A stretch of 64,000 nt of DNA from Sulfurovum sp. (GCA_027082955.1 JALWTA010000038.1:60338-124337), one strand, 5' to 3'. Counted from the first letter of the stretch, positions 18,967 through 27,637 are shown. The notes: generated by a model not told the origin, from the sequence alone. Made by a program: numbers and translations.

Positions 18967-19491
18967 CTACAGACACTCTCTGCTTGGACGATGTACCCAC
19001 TTATACTTTTTATCTTCACGGATCGGTGCGGCGTATACCGTACCGGTCTGCCGCCATGCATCTACCACAACACCATCATGCACCCTGCCCCCTTTACGCG
19101 TCACTGCCAAGGCATTGTGTTCCATCCAGTATGACCCGATGTGCGCTCCGATCAGGTGAAAACCAAAATGTGGGTAGTACGTTTCTCTACGTTTTAAATA
19201 AGTGTAGAGTCCGTCACTGTAGTGGTAGCAAAGTCCTTTTTTCTTAAGCCCGATATTGACCAGAAAATTGTGAAACTTCGGCGGGGTCGTACGCCCAAAC
19301 TCCCGGTTCAACGCTGCCGCACGCTGCACAATATCGTGGGCGAGCAGTCTGGTCTCCTGTAGCGTAGCATTACTCTCAAGCCCATTCAATACATGTACGA
19401 GTTTTGCCTCTACTGCTTTGGGAGCCTTCATAGGTACCTGTGTGCAGCCGGAAAAGCACCACAGGAACAGACTAAAGTACAAGATGCGCAT
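18967..19491 (-). CDS. Lipoprotein with Cys-His-Asp residues of transglutaminase-like order
   Basis: A 174-residue protein starting MRILYFSLFLWCFSGC, a signal peptide with lipobox, so it is probably a lipid-anchored cell-envelope protein. The order LCYHYSDGLY, MEHNALAV and VVVDAW gives Cys, His and Asp as in papain/transglutaminase-like folds. The ATG at 19491 is chosen because the signal peptide starts there; it overlaps the rhomboid gene by about 20 bp. Exact function is unknown. Confidence 0.7.
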   Translation of the reverse strand: MRILYFSLFLWCFSGCTQVPMKAPKAVEAKLVHVLNGLESNATLQETRLLAHDIVQRAAALNREFGRTTPPKFHNFLVNIGLKKKGLCYHYSDGLYTYLKRRETYYPHFGFHLIGAHIGSYWMEHNALAVTRKGGRVHDGVVVDAWRQTGTVYAAPIREDKKYKWVHRPSRECL

Positions 19492-20155
19492 AATGCTCCA
19501 CAAGCACATTCTCAAGCATATACCAGACAAACAGAGCCATTACCATACCAAACGGAACAAGCGCTTTTGGGGAACGGGCAACCAAAAATCCGCCGACAAA
19601 CCCGGTCAGCAACCCTCCGACATGTGCACTCATATCAATGGAGGCAACAGAGAGCCCGAGAAAGAGGTTTAGCCCGATAATAACAGCAAAGTCTTTCAGT
19701 ATCTCTCTGCCCCTTTCAGTGGCAATACGATCCCTGTGGGCAAGAAAAAAGCCGCCCAGCGCACCAAACACACCGAAGATGGCACCGGAAGCACCGATAC
19801 CCACACTTTCAGGGTGTATATAGAGTGAGGCTACCCCGCCTGCAAGTCCGGAAAAGAGATAAATGGTAATATAAGCAGTTCTGGAGAAATAGAGCTCCAT
19901 CCCTCGGCCAATGAGATAAAGCGAGAACATATTCATAAGGATGTGTGTCATGCCCCCATGCAGAAACATGGCACTCAAAAGCCGCCACCACTCACCTTTG
20001 AGCACTACAAGCGGTCCATACAGTGCACCCATATCAACCAGCGTGTTTAGATTGATATCGGCAATATCACCACTCAGAAATATGCTCAACACATATACCA
20101 ATGCATTGAGCGCTATAATCCCATACGTCAGAGGATAACGGCTCATCTGACTCAA
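19472..20155 (-). CDS. Rhomboid family intramembrane serine protease
   Basis: Membrane protease cleaving other membrane proteins. It shows six or so membrane segments, HGGMTHILMNMFSLY, the catalytic serine in GIGASGAIFG and the catalytic histidine in SAHVGGLLTG. Length 227. It belongs to a minus-strand run with rsmG and the genes between. Confidence 0.92.
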   Translation of the reverse strand: MSQMSRYPLTYGIIALNALVYVLSIFLSGDIADINLNTLVDMGALYGPLVVLKGEWWRLLSAMFLHGGMTHILMNMFSLYLIGRGMELYFSRTAYITIYLFSGLAGGVASLYIHPESVGIGASGAIFGVFGALGGFFLAHRDRIATERGREILKDFAVIIGLNLFLGLSVASIDMSAHVGGLLTGFVGGFLVARSPKALVPFGMVMALFVWYMLENVLVEHYAHLVL

Positions 20156-20157
20156 GA

Positions 20158-20538
20158 TCAGCAGATCGCCCCTGCAAATATCACACCGTCAATACCGCCT
20201 CTGGCTATTTTACTGATCTCTTTTTCACTGTGTATCAACACCAATACACGTGTATCGAACAGATACTCCTGTGCTACAGGCTGTACCATCAATGCCGTAT
20301 CTTCATCACAAATCATGTAGGAGGCACCAAGTGCATTGGCATAGATAGCATCATCAAGCGTATTCACAACAACAGCATAATCAATCCCGTTTTCATGGCA
20401 ATACTCTGCCAGTGCATGTGAATCGACAAGCGGTTCAAGGAGTACAATATCATTGCTGTTGCTTGCTTTTATATCATCTAAAGAAAATACACGGCAAAAA
20501 CGTCGGCTTTTAATCCATGGATGTCCAATCAATATCAT
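20158..20538 (-). CDS. Hypothetical protein
   Basis: A 126-residue protein of unknown function, 2 bp from the rhomboid gene. The alternating strands and helices (DIVLLEPLVDSHALAEYC, YAVVVNTLDDAIYANALGASYMI) look like a small alpha/beta fold. ATG 20538 has AAGGAG six bases ahead, better than the track start. It ends GAIC. Probably conserved among relatives because of its tight operon place. Confidence 0.7.
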   Translation of the reverse strand: MILIGHPWIKSRRFCRVFSLDDIKASNSNDIVLLEPLVDSHALAEYCHENGIDYAVVVNTLDDAIYANALGASYMICDEDTALMVQPVAQEYLFDTRVLVLIHSEKEISKIARGGIDGVIFAGAIC

Positions 20539-20559
20539 CTGCTGCTCCTTCATATTTTT

Positions 20560-20775
20560 TTATGCACACTCATCACAGTAATACTTTCCATTGACCATAA
20601 TACTCTCATCTACCGTCACGTAGGTACCGCACTTGCAACACTCTACCATTGTGTCACCAGTTGGTTTTTTCTCTTTTTGCGGTTTGCTTTTTTTACCGAT
20701 ACGGGGCAATTCTCCCCCCATCAGTTTATAAATAAATATACCTATCGCGGCAAAGATAATAAGTTTGAAGATCAT
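20560..20775 (-). CDS. PP0621-like small membrane protein with zinc ribbon
   Basis: 71 residues: one N-terminal membrane segment ([17 protein letters not shown]), a basic linker, and a C-terminal zinc-binding pattern [15 protein letters not shown]. This layout matches the PP0621 family of unknown function. It overlaps rsmG by four bases. Confidence 0.75.
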   Translation of the reverse strand: MIFKLIIFAAIGIFIYKLMGGELPRIGKKSKPQKEKKPTGDTMVECCKCGTYVTVDESIMVNGKYYCDECA

Positions 20776-21362
20776 ACGCGGCCTTTGATGTAAAGATAGT
20801 TTCTGTGCGCTTTTTGTACTATATCATAATCTAACTGATGTTGCACAGCATCGATCTCATCAAACACCCTGCTGCCCTTGTAGAAAAGGTAGCGGGTATT
20901 TAGATCACTGAGTGTTCGGGTCAAATTAAGCAACAATGCTGTATTGGTTACTGCACGGCTGCTAATAAGGTCGAAAGGGGCATGTTCTATCTTCTCAACC
21001 CTTTTTGCCTCTACCCTCACATTGGAAATGCCAATGTCAATACAGGCATACTTCAAAAACGATACCCGCTTTTTTAACGGTTCTGCAAGCACGACTTCCG
21101 TATCGGGCATGGCAATTGCCAGTACCAGTCCGGGAAATCCTGCACCTGTTCCAACATCAAGCAGCGTTTTGGGTGTCGTTATAAATGTAAGCGGGTAGAG
21201 TGAATCAATAATATTGTCATAAATTGCATCAATCGTTTTTGCTCCGGTGAGATTATGCACTCCATTCCATTCATGCAGCAGTGAGGCAAAGTGTTCCAAT
21301 TTCTCCATAAGATCTTGGGAGACTAAAATGTTTTCTTGATCCAAATATCTTTTTAATATCAT
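20772..21362 (-). CDS. rsmG: 16S rRNA (guanine-N7) methyltransferase RsmG
   Basis: Methylates G527 of 16S rRNA. The 196 residues contain NLTGAK, the SAM site [17 protein letters not shown] and SRAVTN. Overlaps the small zinc-ribbon gene and starts 4 bp after the stop of the PqqD-like gene, so the RiPP cluster is fused onto the front of this housekeeping operon. Confidence 0.95.
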   Translation of the reverse strand: MILKRYLDQENILVSQDLMEKLEHFASLLHEWNGVHNLTGAKTIDAIYDNIIDSLYPLTFITTPKTLLDVGTGAGFPGLVLAIAMPDTEVVLAEPLKKRVSFLKYACIDIGISNVRVEAKRVEKIEHAPFDLISSRAVTNTALLLNLTRTLSDLNTRYLFYKGSRVFDEIDAVQHQLDYDIVQKAHRNYLYIKGRV

Positions 21363-21366
21363 CTAT

Positions 21367-21654
21367 TTACTGTTTACCATTCACTATTTGCACCAATCCA
21401 CTCTCTGCTAGCCTATCAACAAAAAGCAGTAAATCCTGTTTCAAAAGTGCTTCATCGACATCATATTCTTCAAGCAATACATTAAACACGCTCTCTAATT
21501 TTCCATCTTCTGCTTCAATAGCTTTCCAAATGGATGTACCCACTTCATCAAGTCCAAAGTAATTTTCCGAATTCATATCGAGTAGTACCATTTCACCGTC
21601 TATCTCCTGTGTGAAGACACTCTCTGAGCACACAACCCTATCTTTCACATCCAT
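21367..21654 (-). CDS. PqqD-like RiPP recognition protein (lasso B1)
   Basis: A 95-residue PqqD-fold protein. In lasso clusters the stand-alone RRE (B1) binds the leader peptide and presents it to the processing enzymes. VLLDMNSENYFGLDEVGTSIWKAIE is the typical strand-turn-helix, followed by a winged-helix-like end (LLKQDLLLFVDRLAESGLV). It lies 70 bp after the flavoprotein and 4 bp before rsmG. A role with the precursor at 26594 is inferred from the neighbourhood. Confidence 0.85.
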   Translation of the reverse strand: MDVKDRVVCSESVFTQEIDGEMVLLDMNSENYFGLDEVGTSIWKAIEAEDGKLESVFNVLLEEYDVDEALLKQDLLLFVDRLAESGLVQIVNGKQ

Positions 21655-21724
21655 AAAAAACCTCTTTTTCTTTTATTATAACATGCTTCATATTGCAACT
21701 TCCACAACATATGAATACCCCTAC

Positions 21725-22801
21725 TCAATACAGTTGTTTGGCATACGTCTGATAAAACAGATCCGGTTGATGATGAAATGCGAGAGAGACAAAAGAAAGT
21801 CGGCGTTTTAACACCATGCCTATCTCTGATTCAATACGTTCCTGATACGACTGTGCGATACTGTTTGGGCTACAATCACCTTCAAGTACAGCCGAAATGC
21901 TTTCAGCAGCAATCTTGCCACTATGCAACGCATAACGTATTCCTTCACCGCTTATAGGGTCGACCAAAGCAGCAGCATCACCTGTTAAAAGCACTCTTTT
22001 CGTTGCTATTGGTCTCCTCCCTCGATACACAGGAATAGGGTGCCCTTTAACCGATATTGCTTCAATTGCTTCTTTGGGTAATGAACGTAATAAAAAATCA
22101 TCTAAGTAATGCCTAATATTGATTGGGGACCCCCATGTACCTATTCCGCAACTTAATATGGCATTATCTTTAGGGAATATCCATCCATAACCCTTTGGAA
22201 TACAAAAGTAGTTCATCACCATTGTATTGTGAAACTGCCTGTATGCATCTGCTTTCATAATTACTTCAGCTTCCAATGATTGTGCAAATCGTCTATCACC
22301 CATTAGTCCAACTGATTCGGCAGTCCTTCCTAAAGCACCGTCTGCACCAATTACATAGCGGCTTTGAATCCTGCTTCCGTCTTTCAATACAACATTAATG
22401 CCGTTGTTTTCCTCTTCAATAATACGTACCTCTGCCCCAGTTTTCAGCATTAAACCATCAAAACGATTTTGAGCCTGACGGAGCAAAAATGCATCAAATA
22501 AACGACGATGTACCAGCAAAGGTGCCTGATTGCCTTCTGTGTGATACATGATGCTTTGTTTATAATTGTGATACAGTTGCAAACGTGTGGTACGATTAGC
22601 CACTATCTCTGACAAATCAAGGGAAAGCAAAGATTCAACAGCTCCAGGCATAGCTCCACCACATGGTTTGTCTCTGGGAATAGCAGTTTTATCAATCACC
22701 AACACCGAATACCTACCTTGTCGTGCAAACGTCAATGCTGCACTAGCACCCGCAGGTCCTGCACCAATAATAACAATATCAACACACATAAGGTTGCTCA
22801 T
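21725..22801 (-). CDS. FAD-dependent oxidoreductase, geranylgeranyl reductase family
   Basis: About 358 residues. The N-terminal Rossmann motif is DIVIIGAGPAGASAAL, followed by DKTAIPRDKPCGGAMPG (the GGR-family PCGG), GADGALGRTAE and the FAD-site GDAAALVDPISGEGIRYA. Family members reduce isoprenoid double bonds or act as monooxygenases. Inside a lasso-type cluster it may be a tailoring enzyme. The start overlaps the preceding gene by about 20 bp; ATG 22801 or 22789 are both possible. Confidence 0.85.
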   Translation of the reverse strand: MSNLMCVDIVIIGAGPAGASAALTFARQGRYSVLVIDKTAIPRDKPCGGAMPGAVESLLSLDLSEIVANRTTRLQLYHNYKQSIMYHTEGNQAPLLVHRRLFDAFLLRQAQNRFDGLMLKTGAEVRIIEEENNGINVVLKDGSRIQSRYVIGADGALGRTAESVGLMGDRRFAQSLEAEVIMKADAYRQFHNTMVMNYFCIPKGYGWIFPKDNAILSCGIGTWGSPINIRHYLDDFLLRSLPKEAIEAISVKGHPIPVYRGRRPIATKRVLLTGDAAALVDPISGEGIRYALHSGKIAAESISAVLEGDCSPNSIAQSYQERIESEIGMVLKRRLSFVSLAFHHQPDLFYQTYAKQLY

Positions 22802-24065
22802 TCCCAAGGTAATGTCTATGATAGATGTTGATCTTATCGATTTGCTCCTCTTTAATTTCTATGGCAACATCATAATATGCTTGTTTTTGCATCTTTTTAC
22901 AAACATCGTCATAATAAGGAATTATCTTTTTAAAATACTCTAGTTCATCCGCAGCCACCATAAGTTCTATTTTATAAGAGACGAACTGTTCTTCTCTATC
23001 CAACCTCAAAACCAAGTAATGTATATTTAGATCTATCTCTTCAATTGAAATATATGGTTTCAAGTATCGCGACAAAAAGTGCTTCGTCGTCTGAAAATAG
23101 AGTTTATATCCCCCCAAACCATCATCGAACACATCAATACCAATACCTATAAACTGGAGATCTTTTACATGTGGATACCTATAGTTTATTTGAAAATCCA
23201 TCAGCAGTTTGTCACCATATGTCTTTGGAGTAAACATATAAAAAGACTCTCTATAACGGGATCCTTTTTGTGCAAGGCTGTATGCTACTTGTGAGGTCTT
23301 TTCAATATCTGCTATACCTTCAAGCATATCTACATACGATCGTGCAATTGTATGTTCCCGCATAAATGAAAACTCGGTCGCATAGTCTTTAGGATTCAAA
23401 GCATTACAACCATAGATAAACCGGTTTTCAAAGGAGTGTTCTGAATCAAAATCTATATTGGTAACATAATATACCGTCCTGTAGCTTGTCGTTCTATCCT
23501 GACTTTGACAATAGTGTACATATACCGCATGCATCTGATTTAAATAATTCCACTGTGTCTGAAACGGATACAATTCATTTTGTGTAAGCTTTGTTCTCTC
23601 TTCTTCTTTTTCTATGACAGGCTTTATTGCACCTATTGAAATAAGCTCAGGAGCATGACAGATTTGCTTATCTATACACTTCCTGCACTCAGAATTTGTT
23701 TTCTCTTTTGTAGACCGAAACGGCAAGGTACCCTGCTGATATCGGAAGCGCATATACCAGTAGCTACCCAATAGTGCCCGTATAATGCATGGGGGAGTAT
23801 CATGAAAAAGAACATTTTTTTGTGCAGATAGGAGCATTTTAATGTTTTTGTCAAAAAAAATAAGCTTGCCGTAAGACTCTATATCATGTTTCACGCCTAT
23901 GCATAATCCTTTAAAAAATGGCGTACCAAGACATATCTTTACAATCTGTTTTATGGCATATTCATCTCCAGCACCGATCAAAATATCAAGCATGAACTGC
24001 TCTTTTTGACACAATCTCTTTTTAAGGCTTTCAATGCCCTCAAAACGATAACAAGGTTCAGTCAT
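22779..24065 (-). CDS. Unknown RiPP-cluster protein
   Basis: A 428-residue protein with no recognised family. It has a cysteine knuckle ECRKCIDKQICH near residue 135, which could hold zinc or an Fe-S cluster. The C-terminal half is strand-rich, with FIGIGIDVFDDGLGGYKLYF near residue 300; the D..G..KLYF pattern faintly recalls ABBA-type prenyltransferases. Overlaps of 8 bp with the kinase gene and about 20 bp with the flavoprotein gene show it is part of the cluster. Enzyme, partner or substrate-binding role cannot be assigned. Confidence 0.75.
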   Translation of the reverse strand: MTEPCYRFEGIESLKKRLCQKEQFMLDILIGAGDEYAIKQIVKICLGTPFFKGLCIGVKHDIESYGKLIFFDKNIKMLLSAQKNVLFHDTPPCIIRALLGSYWYMRFRYQQGTLPFRSTKEKTNSECRKCIDKQICHAPELISIGAIKPVIEKEEERTKLTQNELYPFQTQWNYLNQMHAVYVHYCQSQDRTTSYRTVYYVTNIDFDSEHSFENRFIYGCNALNPKDYATEFSFMREHTIARSYVDMLEGIADIEKTSQVAYSLAQKGSRYRESFYMFTPKTYGDKLLMDFQINYRYPHVKDLQFIGIGIDVFDDGLGGYKLYFQTTKHFLSRYLKPYISIEEIDLNIHYLVLRLDREEQFVSYKIELMVAADELEYFKKIIPYYDDVCKKMQKQAYYDVAIEIKEEQIDKINIYHRHYLGNEQPYVC

Positions 24066-24966
24066 TTGTATGCCCTGATGTAATCTGATCTACCACTGCA
24101 TAATAAACCTCGTTAAGACGTTCGATCTCTTTTGGTACATTTATCTGATATAATTGTACACTTCCGCTAAACTTCAGTAGATACTGCATTTCGGTCGTTG
24201 ATATTGAGATCGGCTCATATAGATATGCCTGCTGCAAAACTTCAAATTTGTGCAGCCCTCCAATTAACTGAATAGAACATTTTTCATCTGACTCAACAAA
24301 CGATAACAAAAAAACACCTCCTACTGGAAGAGGTGATGAGCAGTATCTTTCTGTTAATGTTCCAAGTGTTTCAAAATCACGGGTCGTTCTGCGATAAGGA
24401 TAGGATGGGTAAGCAAAGTAACCATCTGGGGTCAATACTATTCTGATTTTATCATCAGATAACAGTCTGTGTCCCTGCTGTACAAAAAAATCTGCCAGTG
24501 TTGATTTCCCGCCATAGGATGGGGCAATGAATAAAATGGCTTTTCCACCTACCTCCACGGCTGAGGCATGCAGTAGTATATCGCCTTGCGCAAGCATCAT
24601 ATAAACTGGCATGACCGTATGTGAAAGCCAAAAAAGAAGCTTCGTGCTATTTCCTTCTCCACCGAGTGTTTCAACACACATTTCTCTCTGATGATTTGAC
24701 CAAGTAAACACAAACCTCTTTTCGATAACAAGCTGCCATACTCTCGATGGAGATGAACGAGGGTCAGAAAAAGGAAGATTGCTGCGAAGCTGTGTCGATT
24801 GTCCATGGAGATTCACAGAAGGTATTGCGTATGGCATCGCTTGAACTAATGTACACTCTTTATCAAGATGCAGCAAAAGCTTTTGGTCCGATATGCTCTC
24901 CGGTGTACGCTCTAAAGGCAATGTGGTGGAGGTTTTAACTTCGATGCCGTAAATAACAAATTTCAT
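24058..24966 (-). CDS. HPr kinase-like protein of the lasso cluster
   Basis: A 302-residue protein with the HprK core: LLHASAVEVGGKAILFIAPSYGGKST (catalytic His region plus Walker A) and HRLLSDD. In the paeninodin-type lasso clusters a homologue phosphorylates the C-terminal Ser of the precursor. The precursor here ends in Ser, which fits. The gene overlaps the cyclase by four bases. It lacks the N-terminal sensor domain of true HprK, and no HPr is nearby. Confidence 0.85.
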   Translation of the reverse strand: MKFVIYGIEVKTSTTLPLERTPESISDQKLLLHLDKECTLVQAMPYAIPSVNLHGQSTQLRSNLPFSDPRSSPSRVWQLVIEKRFVFTWSNHQREMCVETLGGEGNSTKLLFWLSHTVMPVYMMLAQGDILLHASAVEVGGKAILFIAPSYGGKSTLADFFVQQGHRLLSDDKIRIVLTPDGYFAYPSYPYRRTTRDFETLGTLTERYCSSPLPVGGVFLLSFVESDEKCSIQLIGGLHKFEVLQQAYLYEPISISTTEMQYLLKFSGSVQLYQINVPKEIERLNEVYYAVVDQITSGHTND

Positions 24967-26588
24967 CTCTTTTCATCTCTCCTTCCATTGGCATTGACAA
25001 AATTATACCGATACCAGTACTCTAGATTGATCAACTGCCAAAAATAGACAACAGAACGCATTTCCCCGCTTTTGTATCTCTGCACATATTGGTCAAGACT
25101 TTTTTGTTCCATTATGCCAAGCTTTGCCAAATATGCATTCTCAAATAACGCTCGAATATCCAACGCATCAATCTGCTGTTTCAATACATCTGTGAACTGT
25201 GCTTTATCATCACGTTGTCTGATCTCTTCCGGCAATATTCCCTTCATAGCAACACGCAAAAGACGTTTACTAAATCCTGCTGAATACTTCATATGCATTG
25301 GAAGCGACAATGCAAATTCTATAAGCTGTCTATCAAAAAACGGATGTCTGAAACGAATACCGTAGTACTTCTCTGCAACCGTATAGTAACTGCTTTCCAG
25401 CAATACAGATAGACTCGAATGCAACACACCTGCAAGTTCCGCTTTAAACGCATACGATTTCCCATCGTAACATTCATAAAGCTCTTCTACCTTTGGTACT
25501 TGACAAGAATCGGTCTTTTTGGTAAAACTTCCTCTCCGTATGGTTCTGACAGCATTGCGCAATCTATTGAGGTTCTTCTCTCCTATCATTGGATACAATA
25601 CATAATGTATCAATTTTTTATGCGGCTGAGGCACATATCTTAACTCTTGATATAGTCGTTTAAACTGCCTCGTCACAAAAAGATCATACAAAATAAAAGG
25701 ATTACCTGCAAGAATATTGTCTCCCCCTTGCCCAGTAAGTACAGTGTTTAGACCATTGCGACACACCTGTTCCACTATAGAAAAACCCATCGTGTAGGTG
25801 ATGAAAATCGGCCAATACGGGTGCATATCATAATTCTTTTTAAGACTGTACTCTGTTTTATAATCCATCTTGTCTGTCTGTGCACAATAAAGATCAATGT
25901 CATATTTATTCTTCACTGCTTGAGCATACTGTATCTCATCACACTCTTTCAAGCTTTGGAAAGACATGGAAAATGCTTTAATGCGCTTCTTTGGATAACG
26001 TTGCTTGACCCAGGATACAACAGAGGAGGAGTCCAACCCTCCACTTAATTCAAATCCGGTTCTATCTATATTATCTATACGGCTGAAGATTGCATCATCA
26101 AACAGTTTTTGAAACGTCTCTACAGCCTCCTCTTCATCCAAAGCTTCATTTTGCTCTATCTCTTCTGGCTTCCAGTAACGCTCTATTTTATAGGTTCCAT
26201 TTGCCAAAATTTTCATGTAGTGTCCAGGAGGCACTCGAAAAACCCCGCGGTACATTGTCCTTTCATATGCAATAGCCTGATAGTGAACAATCTGATGCAT
26301 CGTTTGCATATCAGGTTCGGGAGCAAGAGCACTTTTTGTAAACAACCTGCCCATATCCGTTTCTAAATATACTTTCCCTTCTGCTATTGTATAATAGAGT
26401 GGTGTGATACCGATGATATCTCGTGCTGCAAAAACATACTTCTTCTCATGATCAATAATAACAAAAGACTCTTCACAGGGAAGATGGTCAAGACACGATT
26501 TTCCAAATTGTCTATATGCCTCACTGATACGAGTGGTGTCATGACAGAATAACACCTCAAACTGTCGATACTCTTTTTCTTGAGGCAT
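24963..26588 (-). CDS. Lasso peptide cyclase, asparagine-synthetase-like
   Basis: About 541 residues. The N-terminal class II amidotransferase-like domain has no catalytic Cys, and the C-terminal half carries the ATP-pyrophosphatase loop ELSGGLDSSSVVSW and TGQGGDNILAG. In lasso clusters this enzyme adenylates an Asp or Glu side chain of the core so that the core N-terminus closes the ring. The track begins at a TTG inside the precursor stop; ATG 26588, five bases after that stop, is more natural. Tightly coupled to the precursor upstream and to the kinase downstream. Confidence 0.9.
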   Translation of the reverse strand: MPQEKEYRQFEVLFCHDTTRISEAYRQFGKSCLDHLPCEESFVIIDHEKKYVFAARDIIGITPLYYTIAEGKVYLETDMGRLFTKSALAPEPDMQTMHQIVHYQAIAYERTMYRGVFRVPPGHYMKILANGTYKIERYWKPEEIEQNEALDEEEAVETFQKLFDDAIFSRIDNIDRTGFELSGGLDSSSVVSWVKQRYPKKRIKAFSMSFQSLKECDEIQYAQAVKNKYDIDLYCAQTDKMDYKTEYSLKKNYDMHPYWPIFITYTMGFSIVEQVCRNGLNTVLTGQGGDNILAGNPFILYDLFVTRQFKRLYQELRYVPQPHKKLIHYVLYPMIGEKNLNRLRNAVRTIRRGSFTKKTDSCQVPKVEELYECYDGKSYAFKAELAGVLHSSLSVLLESSYYTVAEKYYGIRFRHPFFDRQLIEFALSLPMHMKYSAGFSKRLLRVAMKGILPEEIRQRDDKAQFTDVLKQQIDALDIRALFENAYLAKLGIMEQKSLDQYVQRYKSGEMRSVVYFWQLINLEYWYRYNFVNANGRRDEKR

Positions 26589-26593
26589 ACAGG

Positions 26594-26755
26594 TCAAGAC
26601 CGTGTCGGTGCTCCGTAATATTGCCCGCCGTCAGGTTGTCCTGTTCCGTTGATATTGCCTTTTGTGTACTCAGCGAATGTACCATACTTTTGCAGTACCG
26701 GTTTATGATACACTTTCTTTTTAGCTATGAACTCTTTCTGTTTCTCTTTCGACAT
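26594..26755 (-). CDS. Lasso-type RiPP precursor peptide
   Basis: A 53-residue peptide missing from the ORF track. After a basic N-terminus it has Y16, P19, L21, G25 and T31, exactly the lasso leader pattern YxxPxLxxxGxxxxxT. With Thr at -2, the core is 21 residues starting GNINGTGQPDGG and ending APTRS. The only acidic residue, Asp42, would be position 10 of the core, one beyond the 7-9 residue rings I know. AAGGGAG precedes the ATG. The cyclase starts within a few bases of its stop. Confidence 0.85.
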   Translation of the reverse strand: MSKEKQKEFIAKKKVYHKPVLQKYGTFAEYTKGNINGTGQPDGGQYYGAPTRS

Positions 26756-26826
26756 ACCAGTATTTCTCCCTTACTTCACTCTAAAAACGAGGCAAGCTCA
26801 TTTCACTTATTTACGTAAACTGTATT

Positions 26827-26832
26827 ATTGTA
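26827..26832 (-). promoter_or_regulatory. Possible -10 element of the RiPP operon
   Basis: TACAAT on the minus strand about 70 bases before the precursor start, in an AT-rich stretch without a good -35. It is the best candidate promoter in the 215-bp gap between ribA and the precursor. Confidence 0.35.
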
Positions 26833-26970
26833 CCATAAAATCTATACCGTCTTTTCCACAAATCTCGAACATTCCCTGTCAAAAGATCTTTTCCTTAGCG
26901 ATCTTCCCAGACTGGATACTATGCACGTACCTTTAAAGTAAAAACACTTAAAATCTTTACTATATCCATC

Positions 26971-27546
26971 TTAAAGCAAATGCCCCATCTGCTCTTTTTT
27001 AGTCTTCAGGTATGCTTCATTATGGGGGTTGGGGGCAATGCGGATCGGCAGACGTTCTACGATCTCAATATCTGAGAGACTCTCTATCTTTGCCGGGTTG
27101 TTGGTCAGCAGCTTAAGACGTTCAACGCCCATGTGATGCAAGATGAACTCCACGATCTCATAGGTACGCTCATCGGCACGGAAACCGAGCTGATGATTTG
27201 CTGCCACAGTATCGAGTCCTTGATCCTGCAAGGCATAGGCATTTACTTTGTTGAGCAATCCAATATTACGCCCCTCTTGACGGTGGTAAATCACCATGCC
27301 GCCCTCTTTGGCGATGAGATCGAGTGCGAAATCGAGCTGCTCACCGCAATCGCACTTGACCGAGCCGATAGCATCGCCGGTCAGACACTCCGAGTGTACC
27401 CGGACGATAGGGGTATCAAGTGTATGGAGATTGTCTGTAAAGATAGCAAGATGCTCTTTACCCTGATCATCCTTGAATGCCTGTATCTGAAATGTACCGT
27501 GTTTTGTCGGCAGAGTTGCGATTTGTGAGATCTCTATGTTTTTCAT
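26971..27546 (-). CDS. ribA: GTP cyclohydrolase II
   Basis: First step of riboflavin synthesis from GTP. The 191-residue protein has VRVHSECLTGDAIGSVKCDCGEQL with the three zinc cysteines, and YHRQEGRNIGL. It is a stand-alone RibA without the RibB domain. Divergent from hemB, with a 7-bp repeat array between them. Confidence 0.95.
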   Translation of the reverse strand: MKNIEISQIATLPTKHGTFQIQAFKDDQGKEHLAIFTDNLHTLDTPIVRVHSECLTGDAIGSVKCDCGEQLDFALDLIAKEGGMVIYHRQEGRNIGLLNKVNAYALQDQGLDTVAANHQLGFRADERTYEIVEFILHHMGVERLKLLTNNPAKIESLSDIEIVERLPIRIAPNPHNEAYLKTKKEQMGHLL

Positions 27547-27564
27547 GGTAGGATTATACTTTAA

Positions 27565-27599
27565 AAATTAGAAATTAGAAATTAGAAATTAGAAATTTT
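27565..27599. repeat. 7-bp tandem array (AATTAGA)n
   Basis: Four to five perfect copies of AATTAGA lie in the ribA-hemB divergent promoter region. Copy number changes would move the two promoters apart. Confidence 0.8.
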
Positions 27600-27637
27600 A
27601 GTGTAGAATGCTAAAAACTATTTATTGAAGGCTATCT

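Noticed and set aside
18967-19491. Lipoprotein as the lasso leader protease
   Set aside because: It has a signal peptide with lipobox and is separated from the cluster by housekeeping genes; leader removal is expected in the cytoplasm.
22779-24065. 428-residue protein as the missing lasso B2 protease
   Set aside because: CIIRAL and HAVYV faintly recall the B2 Cys and His regions, but the spacing, the Cys knuckle and the double length do not fit. Kept as unknown.
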